From Branchiostoma floridae (Eukaryota > Chordata > Leptocardii > Amphioxiformes > Branchiostomatidae), in NCBI RefSeq assembly GCF_000003815.2, contig NC_049995.1, positions 757,491 to 803,937 of the forward strand: DNA of 46,447 nt, in the 5' to 3' direction. Below are positions 22,854-34,793 of the stretch, piece after piece; position 1 is the stretch's first letter, and each line of letters opens with the position of its first letter. A program made the position numbers and the translations under genes. The notes under the pieces are model-generated. The model was not told the DNA's origin and ran no database searches. It was given only the letters and a program-made list of their open reading frames with translations.

Positions 22854-23416
22854 GTACGATTTTTCATCAATCTATTAGATAGAGCTTCCATAGCACACAC
22901 AGTAAGAAAAGACTCAAAGGTCAAATAGTACACGCCTAAGGTGGAGAAGGTCTTGCCTTCATAATCATCATCATCATCGGTCGACGTGATCACACATGTT
23001 CACACATGTTTACACACGACGGTTATACGGCCCCTTACGGGGTGACATACATTTTCGCTGGCTAATTACAAGACGGGGATGCGCCAGGTCTCCCGTCCGG
23101 ATTTTTCCTTCACTCTTCTGTAGGACTGTATAATGACTCACTTGCTGACTCGTACATTGTAGGTTAATTTTGCTGGTCCTCCGGCTGTTTTTTTTTTTTT
23201 GTTAACTGCAAAATGATTTGCATTTGTGTGTTAATTTGTTTGTGATGCCTACTGTAACAGATTTACTCAATTCAAGAAGCATTAAAGTCCCTTCCTGCCT
23301 ATAAAAAGTTTGCTTTGGTGAAATGAATACGCGACCAAAAGACAATGCACTAAGATGATCAGGTCAGCAATCCATATCAATGTTGGCGTTAATACGCAAC
23401 CAGGCTATATTACCAC

Positions 23417-23456
23417 TTCTTTCTTTCTTTCTTTCTTTCTTTCTTCTTTCTCCTGT
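23417..23456. repeat. (TTTC)n microsatellite
   Basis: About nine tandem ctttctttc units with one interruption. Confidence 0.9.
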
Positions 23457-24135
23457 CAAATCTTCAAAGTGATTCATCTCCGCCGTTCCTGGACCGAATG
23501 ACCTGAAATTTGGCACAGGGGTAGAATGGGCCAATACCTTGATGCTTTTTTCTCAGTTTTTTCATATCTGCCTCTCAAATGATTTTATTGAGGTTTCAAG
23601 GTCATGTTTTGACCAAAATAAAATATATTGTCCCCCTGTACCCTGGTCTTACAATGGAATGGCCTGAAATTTGGTGTAGATAGGCATTAGATAGTTGGTA
23701 AAATGATCCAAGTAAAAGTTTTGACATAAACTACTTTAAAATAATTAATTTTGGCACTTTTCTGAGGGGTAACTTGTTTTCTTTTGGCCTCCTGGCGTGA
23801 CCTTCCGTGACCCCGCACGGAGTCCACACCTGTGCGCGAAGAGCGAAGGCTAATTAATATTCATAACCATAGCGGGCCGATACGCTGCGGCCTGGAAAAA
23901 CGACGCTGTAAAAGGCCCGCTACGCTGCTTTTTCATCCAGCGTAGCGGCAAAAAAATTGGGAAATAAAGAAAAACATCGTAGTAAAAATACATAGGCACG
24001 TGCCAAGCACGCGCCTTCGCTGTTTCAGGAAGTTATCAGCTCCAAGGGAGGTGTTTTATAGCACCGGCCCGCCATACCGCTGTCTTGCAGCCTCTCCCAC
24101 CCGTCCCAGGACCGCCGCGGAAATGTAAACAAAGC

Positions 24136-24632
24136 GATGAGAAGGCCTTGCCGCACGTTCATCAGCGGGGTGGAATCCCTCCCCGGAACAGCCAATATGC
24201 ATAAGCTTTCCCGCGAAACTCCTTACTTGGGGAGCGTGGTTGATGTAAACGGCTCTTACTAGTAGTTGCGTCATTTCTTTTTCTGTGAGGAAAATACAAT
24301 CAATTCTTTCTGACACATTTCTAGAGCAGGAACGGGTCGCGTTCCCCAATTTCCTGTTCTAAATTTTGCGTGTGCCGCCCTGCTTTCGCGCCAAAAAATG
24401 TAAAAAGTGTAGCGAGTTTGCCTTGCCGCGAGTTATCAGTGGGGTGGGATCCCTCCCCGGAACAGCCAGTTCCCGGGGAATGTCCCGTATTTGGGGATCG
24501 GGGTTGACCAACAGGCAGTTACTAGTAGTTGCGTAATTTTTATTTCAGCGCGGGAAATAGAATCAATTCTTTCCGACATAATTTTGGAACAATAGCGGGT
24601 CGCGTTCCCAAAATTCCTGTTCTAAATTTGAA
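24136..24632. repeat. Degenerate direct duplication of about 230 bp
   Basis: Unit 1 (about 24136-24366) and unit 2 (about 24411-24632) share ggaatccctccccggaacag-type, actagtagttgcgt, caatcaattctttc and gggtcgcgttcccaa blocks in the same order. It is unusually GC-rich for this window and no coding sense was found. Confidence 0.7.
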
Positions 24633-25578
24633 GCTCTTTGGCTCGGCAACGTAAGTTACAAACCATCGTAAGTTTGTATGTAAAACCCGGGCGTCAGGCA
24701 AACCTCGCAAAGTGACCCCGCCCATAAACCGCCAGGGCAGTGTCGGCAGTGTTAGTGTGGGGATCCTTCGCCGACTTTGTCAAAGGGCCGCCGGCTATCA
24801 ATCAAACGCGGATGTTGATTACTGTTTCAAACAGTCATGGTGCCGTACAGCGAAATTCATGCTTCGTGAATACATTCCTTGGACTTTCTTTCCCACAGCG
24901 GTGCTTTTACAAAATATTTATTAGACTGTAACACTGAGTCCCACATGTTTTAAAGAATAGAATCTGACGCGAAACAGCGGTTTTTGCCCGGTATTTTTCT
25001 TGAAACATGTCCGTGGGAATATCGTCTGACGGCGAGGCGGCGACGCAGGGATATCAAACCGTCAACATTACATAAGTCGCACGGTGGCTAACAACGCTGC
25101 GAAGATAACGTTACTAGCGCTCTAACTTAGTAAGCGCTTCAACTTCGGATGGCAACCCGGACAATATTTATCAAGTACTGTTGAGCTGAGTAAAGTTTGT
25201 TGTTTATGAGTTTTTAGTTGTCTTTGAAGCTTTTATCCGAAATACTGTTACGTCAAACTGCTGAAGAAAAGTTAAGTGACTGCTACGATGATCGTAGATA
25301 TGGCCCTAAAAACTGATAAAATAAGCCTTCTCAATAGACTAAAATGCAAGAGCTTAAGGGGGGCTTCGATACCGGACCCCGCCGGGGGCCTTCGCCGGCC
25401 CCCGGACCCCTGCCCCATCATTTCTGTTTTTTGACGGTAACTAGCTATCTTTATTTTGATCGTGACGACGTCCACATACTAGTATTTTTCTGTGGGGAGG
25501 GGGGGGTCAAATATATTATGCTGCTTATTGTGTAACAGTGGGGTTTAAGCGCTGCCAAACTGACCACGTCAGTTGCTC

Positions 25579-25652
25579 TAGAGTTTTTGGTGTTGTGGTT
25601 TGCACGTTCGATTTGTCATCCGCCGACCCGGGGTCGATCCCCGTTATCGGCA
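25579..25652 (+). pseudogene. tRNA-Asp-like relic
   Basis: A D-arm-like ttggtgttgtgg (compare the A box), an anticodon-like ttGTCat and a clean T-arm gacccggggtcgatcccc followed by gttatcggc. The 5' acceptor strand does not pair with the 3' end, so it is a pseudogene or the head of an unrecognised SINE rather than a working tRNA. Confidence 0.4.
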
Positions 25653-26078
25653 TGTTTGTTTCTTTCTGTTTTTTAATTCATAATTTTGTTAATATTAATA
25701 TTAATTCATCCTTTGGACTGTGATTTGTGTAGATGTTATACCAAATGTCACTCGTTTGACTTCTATATGATGGTTTTAATTTCATTCATGTCAATCCTTT
25801 TTGATCCTTGATGTCGGCCTTGGTAGTAGTTCATTTCGAGAAGTTACTGTTAGAATGTTCAATTTTTGCGCAGGAGTGATTTGGAACAGTTCAATTTTGC
25901 ATGGGAACGGGTATGGCTGAAATATGCTGTATTTGCTCTCAAGCAAATGTCGGCCTTTCTAGTTGGAAAATGTAATTATTTGGAAAGACCTTACAATGAA
26001 TCAAGATCTGAAAAAGGTTTCTATTCAATCGAAAGCCGCATCTGCATTTATTGTATCTATATCTAATGCCATCCACAG

Positions 26079-26245
26079 ATAGGTCAGATAAGCGTGGATG
26101 TGTCACCTACTGCAAGGGTGGGACCGCGGAGCACCGTTGTGCAGTATCAGGTCTCCATCCAGCTTCTTGCCTACGCCGACCCGAACTTGGTGACTCCTAC
26201 AAACACCATTCAGATGGAATGGGTGCGTCTGGCAGGTGAACTCAG
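26079..26245 (+). CDS. SVEP1-like middle region, exon 4
   Basis: A 167-nt exon, phase 0 in and phase 2 out, acceptor atccacag, donor gtattt. It includes ISVDVSPTARVG and a hydrophobic strand VVQYQVSIQLLAYADP, then MEWVRLAGEL. The phases on either side fit only this choice of donor (ctcag|gtattt) over the nearer gcag|gtgaac. Confidence 0.75.
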
Positions 26246-26419
26246 GTATTTGTATGATTATGCACTTCATTTGTCATCGTCCACACTGCAGTAGTAGTCA
26301 GTACGGAAAGACGGAAAGGGACAAACTATTGAAACTAGTCAACAAAATTTTTCCAAGATTTGCACATCGTACCGAACTACAAAAAACTGTCTTCCTGTTA
26401 GCACCACCCAACGCATATG

Positions 26420-26632
26420 TCTCCCAAAATGTCTGGAATTTCATCCTCTACTGTATACAGATAAGAAATCAAACTCAACAGTATTCTTTTTAGATTAGAA
26501 GTATCACTAGTTGATGGCCCCTATTTCACTAAATGTCCACTTTGTTATTGTATCATTATTATCATTGTACTTTCATACATGTATCATCACTTTGCAATTA
26601 GCCTTCTGGCTTGAGTTTGCAATAAAGATTGT
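26420..26632 (+). mobile_element. LINE 3' end
   Basis: Ends with gccttctggcttgagtttgc followed by aataaagatt, after a run of ttattgtatcattattatca. A polyadenylation-like aataaa near a gccttcnggc motif is typical of non-LTR 3' ends; a similar gccttcgggc lies at about 44171. The upstream boundary is uncertain. Confidence 0.5.
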
Positions 26633-26812
26633 TCTACTAGTACTGCTGTGTATCCTATGGTAGCCTGTGTGCGTGTTGTAAGTCACAAAGGTTACTTTCA
26701 AAATTCTATTGGCAAAATTACGTAAATTGTAATCAACGTAGCAAATTTTGCAATTCATTCATTTATTTCTTTATGAAAAAATAATATGTACCTTTTTATC
26801 CGTCCATCATAG

Positions 26813-26973
26813 ACAGGTGGCCATGACCCTTGAGACAATGGTGGTTACACAAACCTTGGACTTGTCCATCGATGGTAGCCATATGCATCTGTCCGTCGTT
26901 GACGGTGGATTCCAGATTTCATCACCCAGCCTTGGATGTGTCAATGGAGAAATAAAGGAAGGCGTGAAATGCA
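26813..26973 (+). CDS. SVEP1-like middle region, exon 5
   Basis: A 161-nt exon, phase 2 in and phase 1 out, acceptor catcatag, donor gtatgt. It reads QVAMTLETMVVTQTLDLS, then FQISSPSLGC and ends EGVKC, leading straight into the ephrin-receptor-like exon. The LE...T...L pattern and the final C...G..KC resemble the stretch just before the ephrin-receptor-like repeat of SVEP1. An open frame continuing past the donor to 27104 is intronic read-through. Confidence 0.78.
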
Positions 26974-27493
26974 GTATGTTTCCCTTAACCGGAACTTCTA
27001 ATTATAGAAAAGACACCTGTTCCACTAAGTGGTCGGAGCCAAAGGAAAATGAATACAGTATTTCTGTATGGCTTGAAAGAAGCCCAAATACATGTTTTGT
27101 GTAAAAAAAGTCACATGACACGGTATTTACCTGTAGGAAGTCTTTAATTAATTGAGAAACACAATTGAAAGTGAATCATCTCAATGCGTTAAAAAGTGCA
27201 ATAGCAAACTGGTCACTTTTTCTGGGACAAGATTTCACTTAGGACTTCAGATGAAACTTCACAATAAGTACCTTTGAAGCACTTAACGAACGGGAGCCAG
27301 AATTTTATCATTTGAAGATCTCGTAAACGCCTGCACACAAATTAAACTTCAGAGCGCCCTAGTAATTTTTCCGACTACTACTGTCTGCGCCACTCGACCT
27401 CTGCTTGGGGAGTACTTCTATCCAGTCTCGTACATGAGATCACCTGCCAGGTTATGTGATGTTTTTTAACATACAACTTACACTGAATTACAG

Positions 27494-27655
27494 TTCCATG
27501 TGCCCCTGGTACCTACCATGACGTGTTTGAGCAGATCTGTCGCTCATGTTCCTACGCGACCTACCAGGACGAGTTTGGGCAGACAGAGTGCAAGTCTTGT
27601 CCTAATGGTACAACAACCGCGAAGGCCGGGGCGAAAAACATAACGGAATGCAAAG
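27494..27655 (+). CDS. Ephrin-receptor-like (GCC2/GCC3) module exon
   Basis: A 162-nt phase 1-1 exon, acceptor attacag, donor gtatgc. It reads VPCAPGTYHDVF, ICRSCSYATYQDEFGQ, CKSCPNGTTTAKAGA and ECK. The CxPGTY, C-x2-C, GQ-x2-C-x2-CP-x-GT-x-T and GA landmarks match the GCC2/GCC3 family found in SVEP1, SCUBE and Eph receptors. Sequons NGT and NIT are present. It has no long open frame of its own, so simple ORF listing misses it. Confidence 0.92.
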
Positions 27656-27756
27656 GTATGCCTCATAGATGAAACAGAGAAAAAGATTTGTGTTTTTACT
27701 TATGTTATGCTTCTATAGATCGTTGAACTAACGTTCCTCGTGCTATGCTCCTGTAG

Positions 27757-27876
27757 AGTATGACGATTGCGACTGCGGGATCCACCCTTGTGAGCTAACC
27801 CCTGGTGGATATACGTGCAGCTGCCTGCCCGGTTATGTGATGGAAGGAATCAACTTTGAGGCAGAGACATGCGTTG
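27757..27876 (+). CDS. EGF-like module 1 exon
   Basis: A 120-nt phase 1-1 exon, acceptor ctgtag, donor gtaggc. It reads EYDDCDCGIHPCELTPGGYT, then CSCLPGYVM and ends ETC. Six cysteines are present, but the first half is compact (CDC, PC), so spacing is atypical. DxDDC in place of DxDEC weakens the calcium-binding signature. Confidence 0.88.
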
Positions 27877-28185
27877 GTAGGCGCCTTGAAAGTCTCTCTT
27901 CTAATGATGGAAGCTTGGGAAGCGTCTAGAAAGTTTGCTATGGAGATATTGTTTTGTGTAAAGTGAAGAAACATTGATCTTTAAAGTATGTATTCTATGC
28001 ATGCGTGTTCATTGTAGGTGATTTATATTTTGGCTTATCTTACTGTTAATACAATATCTTTGGGGGTGCCTAAGGGAATTGCCACGAAGCATTTAGTGTA
28101 TTGTCTATATTGAACAACTGTCGGAAGCATTGCCTGTGTCGTTGCAATTGGCAACGAATCTGTTTATATGCCACCGGTCATTTGT

Positions 28186-28300
28186 CCTTGGGAAATGTAC
28201 TTTACAGGTGGAAGTGAGTACCTAGCTTTTGTTAGGGCTGTCCGTCGAATAGGGCGTTAATTGAGGTCCCGTGTTTATACCCCCTTCACATTGTTGACGA
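28186..28300 (+). mobile_element. SINE tail fragment (same family as the copy at 10.6 kb)
   Basis: Matches the body of the SINE at 10605-10815: ccttgggaaatgtacttta, gtgagtacctagctt, gttaattgaggtcccgtgt. The tRNA-like head is missing. Confidence 0.65.
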
Positions 28301-28748
28301 TCTTCGTGCGTACTTCGCGATCGCCGGAAGGTCGACCGATTTTAAGATCGACTAGTCGCTGATATTAAGAACAAGTTTCGTTGGACAGCCAGCATCGGTC
28401 GACTCCCAAAAATCGCGCGATGATCGACAAAACACCGCACGTATTACTGCCGAAAATGTCGTCTACAGCTTGCAGGCTCGTCGTCCAGTCACTTTTCATG
28501 CAATGTACATGTTAATACTCCTTTAACATTGCGCGAAAATCGGTAGGACTACGAGTCTGTGAGCTCTAAATGAATTTTCGGTAGTAATACGTCCGACGTT
28601 TTTTCGACCTGACCGGCATTTATTTAATAATATGCCATTATTCCCTACTATTGACAGAGAATTGCCTTTGTAGATAACATAATATATGAAGCAGATTTGA
28701 AGGAAATTTAGTTTCTACAATGCTTTGTTTAACGATATCCATATCTAG

Positions 28749-28859
28749 ACATTGATGAGTGCCTGCAGCCAGATGTCTGTCCCGGTGCCAGATGTATCAA
28801 CAGACCAGGAACTTACTCCTGCCAGTGTTTGCCGGGATACGAGGAACCCAACTGTATAG
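28749..28859 (+). CDS. Calcium-binding EGF module 2 exon
   Basis: A 111-nt phase 1-1 exon, acceptor atctag, donor gtgagg. It starts [11 protein letters not shown], continues [12 protein letters not shown] and ends [11 protein letters not shown]. All six cysteines, the D-I-D-E-C calcium motif and the N...Y/F pair are present. It is not visible as a long open frame. Confidence 0.93.
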   Translation, partial: TLMSACSQMSVPVPDVSTDQELTPASVCRDTRNPTV

Positions 28860-31800
28860 GTGAGGCACATGTTCATTTTATGAGTATAACAGACTATGGT
28901 AAATCACAGTGTAGTAATCAGCTACCACCTTGAAGTACACTGTCAATGACGCCGTAAGTAGTTTATCTATATTCTTTACTCACACTGTAGACATTAAAAA
29001 CAGATCAATAAAGAGCCTAGTAGTACACAGGAACACTGGTGGTCTTTTACGAGGCCGACTCTTCAAAGACATAGAAATGGAAATAAAACAAAACAAAATA
29101 AGTAAACACTAGAAAGGTAATATTTGCAAGCAAATACAGAATGTTACCTTCACATGGTTTAGTCAAGCATTTCTACCTGGAAGGGTAAACTGATTAAGTT
29201 GCAGATGTTGACACAGGACAAGTCAAGACATGCAAGAAGGTACAAATAAATTTTGATGATTTTTTATCTGTAACGTTATACATCTTGAATAATGAACACA
29301 ACGTCCAATATTGTTCCAAACAGGGTTTCTCATCATCATCTCATCACAGGCCCATAGCTACAAGCCACAGGGGCAGTCTGTCTGTCCAAAAAGGTTATCC
29401 ATTTCTGACGGTCGTCAACAGGGTTTACTCGACGACATTTAGCGTGTCGTCTGCGGGAGCGTCAAGGCCTATGAATTTTTTCGGCTTGGGGAGGTCCAGG
29501 GAGAAATTTCTTGGCTTGCGGAGAGAGAGCCATGGAAAAAAAAACTGGCTTCCTTCAACAATATGTATTCAAATGTTTAAAAAATAAAGCTTTGAATCAC
29601 TTGGGAAATTCATATTCTCTGTCTCTGACTTGGTGCCGGTGCAGAACGCGAGCCGCGAAGTTCAGTTGATAACATAAGAATAAGTTTAATTTTGCGCTTT
29701 CCGTCATTGTTGACGAACAAACTCGGCGCGTAAGTATAGACAAATTTTGCAAAAATCTCTAAAAAATCAGCGGATGTTTGCGGACGGTGCTGACTTTGAT
29801 GATAATTCCTAACGCGCGCCGGCGGCGAGAGAGAAGCGAGAAGCGACTGGTCGAACCCAGTCGGTGCCGCGCCCCTCCCCCTAATGTTCTGGTCAGTCGC
29901 ATCGTGCTAGCGCCGATGTTTTTGTTGTCATTTTCCCGGCCCCGATTAACTGTCAGTTGTTGCTACCATAGAAGTAAAAAAAATCGAACAATATGTGAAA
30001 TTAAATAAGGTACTTTCAAAATAGTCTCCGGTAAGCCGATCGGACCTCATATGCTTGCGCTCTATACGGGGGCGGGGCCCTACATGAAACGTGACAAATA
30101 GGTGTGCTTTTTATTCTTTAATTGACTGCTTATAAAATATGGAACGAATCTACCGGTGTCATCATGTTGCACCAAATTTGGGCTGACCGACTATGAAAAT
30201 TAAGATGTCGAAGATATTTCCCAAAAGGTAAGCAGAGATTTGTTGATGTTGGCGGTGTTGTTTTTTTCGTAATGATTTTCTTAGTCGGACCATCGCAAAC
30301 AGTGCATTCAGTCCCTTTCCCCGTGAAAACATCAGCTAGATTGTGCTAAATACAGCCTCACATGAGGCAAGAAGTACATACAGTCACAATTTTATTGTCA
30401 AAGATTATAGAATTGAATTCTCGTTTCTTGAATTAGACTAACTTCTGAAGAGAGCAAAATTAAAACAAGCGTACCAAGTTACGGCACACTGCGTAGCACA
30501 AAATCGGAAGGTACATTCACAGCTTGAAACGTCTCACAGAGTTTGCCGCTTGTACAACGCAGCGCGAATGGTTCTCCTCAGCATGCTCAGTCACACTTTT
30601 ACGTTTTCTATGAACCATATACCCAGTGTGAAATCGAATGTTGCACATATCCTGTTTATGTCGCAGTAAGAGCGCAGCGCGATCGCCGTCTAGTGGAAAT
30701 TTCGAAAGGGGGCCTTACCAACTACTGTAAATCGCACAAATTCACAGAAACAGCTGATTAGCGTAATCGCTAAAATTGCCACAAATCTATTATATTCGTT
30801 CACGTCCCGCAGTTGCCGGACACTCTCAGAGCAGAAATTGATATGGCTACCCCTGCACACTGCAAGTGATCTTCACAGTACGCAGCACATCTATCTCCGC
30901 TATGCTTCCTGTCACAGTCAATCTGTGTAAATTCATTCATATTTTGAACGGCCCAATCATTTTTTCAGAGCCCGCAATTCATATTTCATAAATTTCTTTT
31001 ATTTTTAGCAAACAATTTTGATTTACGTTTAAATTACGTAGTTTGTTTATGCCCTCATTATCGATACGTGCCGCAGTCGGTACACTTCAAACCCGTCCGC
31101 CTGTCAATCATGCAAACTTCAAGGGGTTAGGTTTCTGCTACACGTAACTTTCGCGTTGGCTTATGCTGATTTGTGCCTGGGGATTTGTGCTGTGCCGGCC
31201 ACTCCCACTGTGTATAAAGCTGTAAGTAGATTTATTGTAATTCACCCAGACTTCGTTTCCGCGCTCCACTTGCTTGCTGGGGACCAACGCAGCGCTGTGG
31301 TAACTTACATGATAAACAACAAAGTGAACGGAATGACCGTGACCTAACATGGGGAGGGCGTTCCACGCTGCAGTTAATCGTGTTTGTTCAGGTCAGTTTA
31401 ATAGCGAAATAAACTCATCAAGTCCATCGTTTGTGTTTCACATACCTTTATGTCTCAGGCGTAAAACTTTGAGTTTGCATGACGATCGTTATGCATGTTT
31501 TTTTTTATGTAACAGCCGGCAACACGCAGTGACCTTGCGTCTAACGTAGTCATGTGTTGTTGTTTTTTTTGCTCAAATGTTCTTGTTGACTCAAAAATCG
31601 GTGACACCAATCCGTGTTTCATTTAGACGACAGCTCTATGTATGAACTTGAAAAACGAACAGGTCTCGCTACATTTTTGTGATTAACGTTATATGCCAGT
31701 TACTTATCATGTCAGGAGACATCCAAAGAAATCACCACATACACGTAACGTTACCACAGTTGTCGGCCTGTCTGAGAAAATTGCAGTAGTGCTCCGAATG

Positions 31801-32864
31801 CGTTTGTTCACCAAATTATCGCGTGTGTACGCACGAGTGCTGGCGTACTACACATCGTGTGTGTTCTCGATTCTACGTAACTCAAACACAACATAGAATC
31901 TGAACAATGTTTGGATGGCTCAGAGTTAAACTGACTTGTGCAGGTAGCAAAACCTTTAGCTTAAACAAAATCAAGAAAAGTATCGAAACAAATGCTTAGA
32001 TTTGACTCGATATAGACCTTAACCGAGACACATTATACTTTGGGGGCATTAAATTTCATTCTGCCTGCCCTCAATTTCATTCTACCTTCCTTGAAGTTGA
32101 TATACTAGTATGCAAAAGGTGCCGATATTCGGCAAAATAAAGTCAAAGCTCTGTGAATTTCTTGATCCGATTTATTACTTCTTGGTAAAATGAATTCCAC
32201 AAATCATTCAGAGGACGGCTTCTGCCTCAATTCAGGCCGTCCAAAGCAAGATGAAGTCATCATTTGACGGGCGGACACTTCCGTGTTGCGTAGTGGCGGT
32301 CGTTGACCTCGTTCGAACACCATGTTCCATAACTCCCGGGCGGGTTCCATAGCTACCGGTCGTTGACCTCGGGTCCTTGGAACGTGGTTCTAATGTTCTA
32401 TGGGGGCTCGAAAGTTCGATTTTGTGTTAAAATTGCTAGTTTTTTCACCCTTTTTTTGCCCCATAAAATCATTTTTTGGTGTCTTTGGGGGGCCAAATGA
32501 CCAAGGTGCAGTGTCTTATGTGCAGACCTACCAGCTTGCTGAATTACGAGATATTCCAAGGTCTAGTTTTGGAGATATTCATGTTTTTTATTTGTGCGGA
32601 AAAGAAGAAGAAGAAACGATGCAAAAACAGTCTGTACCTTCTGTGAAGGTAACATAATAAGAATTATGTAACAAAAATAGTTTAAGAAATGAATACAATG
32701 AAAGTAGATAGCAAAAATCAATACAGAACACTACGTTACCGCTTTTGTGGTTTGATGAAAAGTAAAACACCACATTGTATATCATATAAGAAATAAAATA
32801 ATTTTAGAGCGGCTAAAGCGAATTGATATACTGTAATCTTTTGTTTCTTCCTTCAACAATATAG
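28860..32864. other. 4-kb intron with a CpG-rich stretch
   Basis: No exon was found. About 29640-29900 is rich in CG dinucleotides (gcgcgccggcggcgagagag and neighbours) compared with the flanks. Near 32285-32375 a short phrase, cggtcgttgacctcg, occurs twice. No transposon ends were identified. Confidence 0.45.
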
Positions 32865-32978
32865 ACATCAATGAATGTCGCTACGCTGGGTTCTGTCCTG
32901 ACAATTCAGACTGTACCAACACTGAAGGCAGCTACTACTGCACCTGTCATCCTGGTTTTCATGGAGACGACTGTCTTG
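32865..32978 (+). CDS. Calcium-binding EGF module 3 exon
   Basis: A 114-nt phase 1-1 exon, acceptor aatatag, donor gtacgc. It reads DINECRYAGFC, SDCTNTEGSYYC and TCHPGFHGDDC. Six cysteines and a good calcium-binding signature are present. It is not visible as a long open frame. Confidence 0.93.
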
Positions 32979-33259
32979 GTACGCTATTTACTGTCTGTTT
33001 TCGTCTTTTGTTTAAATTTGGCCGATAAGTTTGCATAAGCAACGTACTCATTAAATTAAACCTTAATTAAATATGACACCGTACAATCAAAAAGAAACAC
33101 CCTTTATATAGAATTTGCCTAATACATATATAAACTTCTGCTCAACAATAACAAGCTATATCCTGATTGACTGTATTTGAAATGACTTTTTTCATGCATT
33201 GATTCTCCAACCTGAGTATAATAAATGCCAGTTAACTGTCCGTATTTCTTTGAATCCAG

Positions 33260-33346
33260 ATATTAATGAATGTCAGAACGCTACTCTGAATACCTGCGGA
33301 CCGAACCAGCAATGCGTCAACACAAAGGGGTCCTATACCTGTTTGG
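33260..33346 (+). CDS. EGF module 4 exon, four cysteines only
   Basis: An 87-nt phase 1-1 exon, acceptor aatccag, donor gtgagt. It reads DINECQNATLNTC, QQCVNTKGSYTC and then LG before the donor. The calcium-binding first half is normal, but cysteines 5 and 6 are absent. Joined in frame to the lectin exon the next cysteine is in DCTRHQQHC. A missing half-EGF exon in the following intron is possible, but I could not find one. Confidence 0.85.
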
Positions 33347-33618
33347 GTGAGTTGAACTATGGACAAGGAAAACCACCGGCAACCTTTTTCCAATGCAGTA
33401 AACAGTCATTATTGCTGGTGATGCCGATTTCTGAAGTCCAATGTGTCTTACAAAAATTTTGTGACCAAATTGTGTTCTTCGCTTAGACATCATCAAACAG
33501 TGCGTCCCTAGCGTACAAACGTATGCCATCTCCAAAAAGAACAGATTTCTCTACGGTAGTTACACGCACGTGTATCTGTATTACAGGGTTCCACGCACGG
33601 CTCTTTGCTGAAAAAAAG

Positions 33619-34595
33619 TTAACCCTATTCAGACCGGGGGGGGGGGGGCGCTTTTGAGGCCCGCGCTAACTTCGATGTCCTATAACGCCAGAACTACTTA
33701 CGCTAGAGCCACCAAATTTGGTGAGTTTTCCTAAAATATTGTTAGCAACAATTTTTGAAAATTTGACAAATTTTCCATTTTTTCGTGTTGCCATGGCAAC
33801 CGTTTGTTGACAGACAGTTTTGCCAAAAATCACAATTTTTTGTTCTAACAATGTATTTTTCACATTGATTTGCTATATTACTGCTATTTTGTTACATAAA
33901 TAAAATCTTATATTATTAAGCATATCTTTCATAATTATATATGCATAAATTATGCTAATTTGATGACGTCATCAGCCCAAAATCCAAGATGGCGGACAGT
34001 ATGGCCAGATCAAGAATAACAAGCTCATTATCCCTTAAAATTTGTAACCACCTGGTATTTTTTCATCAAAAACCATCTAAATGAATGAATCTAGTCTCTT
34101 TCCATTGCCCTTTGTGGTTATTTGTTGCAAAAAAGTATTTTTAAAAATTCAAGGTGGTCGATATAATATGGCGGAGCCCAACTCGTATCTTAGATGTGCA
34201 TGAAGTCATTGTATGACGTCATTTTGACGTCATTGATGTTTCTATTGGCAACACAAGTCGTAATAAGCATTATTATTCTGTTATCTGTACTTGTTGTTAC
34301 ATTTTTTGACTATAACTTGAAGTTTTCTGAGAATGCCCTTTTTTCATGGAACCGGCCAATATAATCAAATTGATGACGTCATAATTACGTCATCTTACGT
34401 CAACGTAACGTCAAACGTCAAATACGTATTAGATATTATGTCGAAATTACGTCCTGAAAATTTTGTGGCCTTATGTTACGTCGTTTTAGAGTTATAGGAC
34501 TTAAAAGTGGAGGGCCTCAAAAGCCCCACCCAACCACCCCCCCCCCCCCCACCCGGCCAGGGATGACCAAAAAAGCCCGGTCTGAATAGGGTTAA
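33619..34595. mobile_element. piggyBac-like non-autonomous element, copy 4
   Basis: Intact TTAA at both sides and termini ccctattcagaccgg and ccggtctgaataggg. Poly-G and poly-C tracts lie just inside the ends. The interior repeats the family's ccaagatggcgg (about 33982), tatggcgga (about 34168) and tgacgtcat sites. It lies between EGF 4 and the lectin exons. No transposase is present. Confidence 0.87.
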
Positions 34596-34793
34596 GCTTT
34601 AGCTACCTGTATGTCTGTGTTTGTTTTTTTAATTTTGCATTCCATTTATTTTCGCATGACGCTGTTTTTCTATTTTATGTTCAGACAATGGTGGTTTAGA
34701 ACATCAAGTTTCTACTCCGATGCGTTTATACGTCTTCATATCGGCAAACCGGACGCATCTACTAATAATAATGACTGTTTTCATTTTTTAAAG

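Larger units (their letters stand above)
22854..26078. other. 3.2-kb intron with microsatellite, GC-rich duplication and repeats
   Basis: It contains a (TTTC)n microsatellite (about 23417-23456), a segment with the phrase cctgaaatttgg repeated (about 23502 and 23666), a GC-rich degenerate duplication at 24136-24632 and a tRNA-Asp-like relic near 25580. No exon was recognised. The frames listed across it show no family motif. Confidence 0.5.

Noticed and set aside
26974-27104. Open frame continuing past the SVEP1-like exon 5
   Set aside because: A gtatgt donor after KEGVKC leads in phase to the ephrin-receptor-like exon; the extension has no homology.
34683-34790. Possible missing EGF-half exon after a ttcag acceptor
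   Set aside because: The frame is briefly open but has no cysteine and no suitable donor before its stop.
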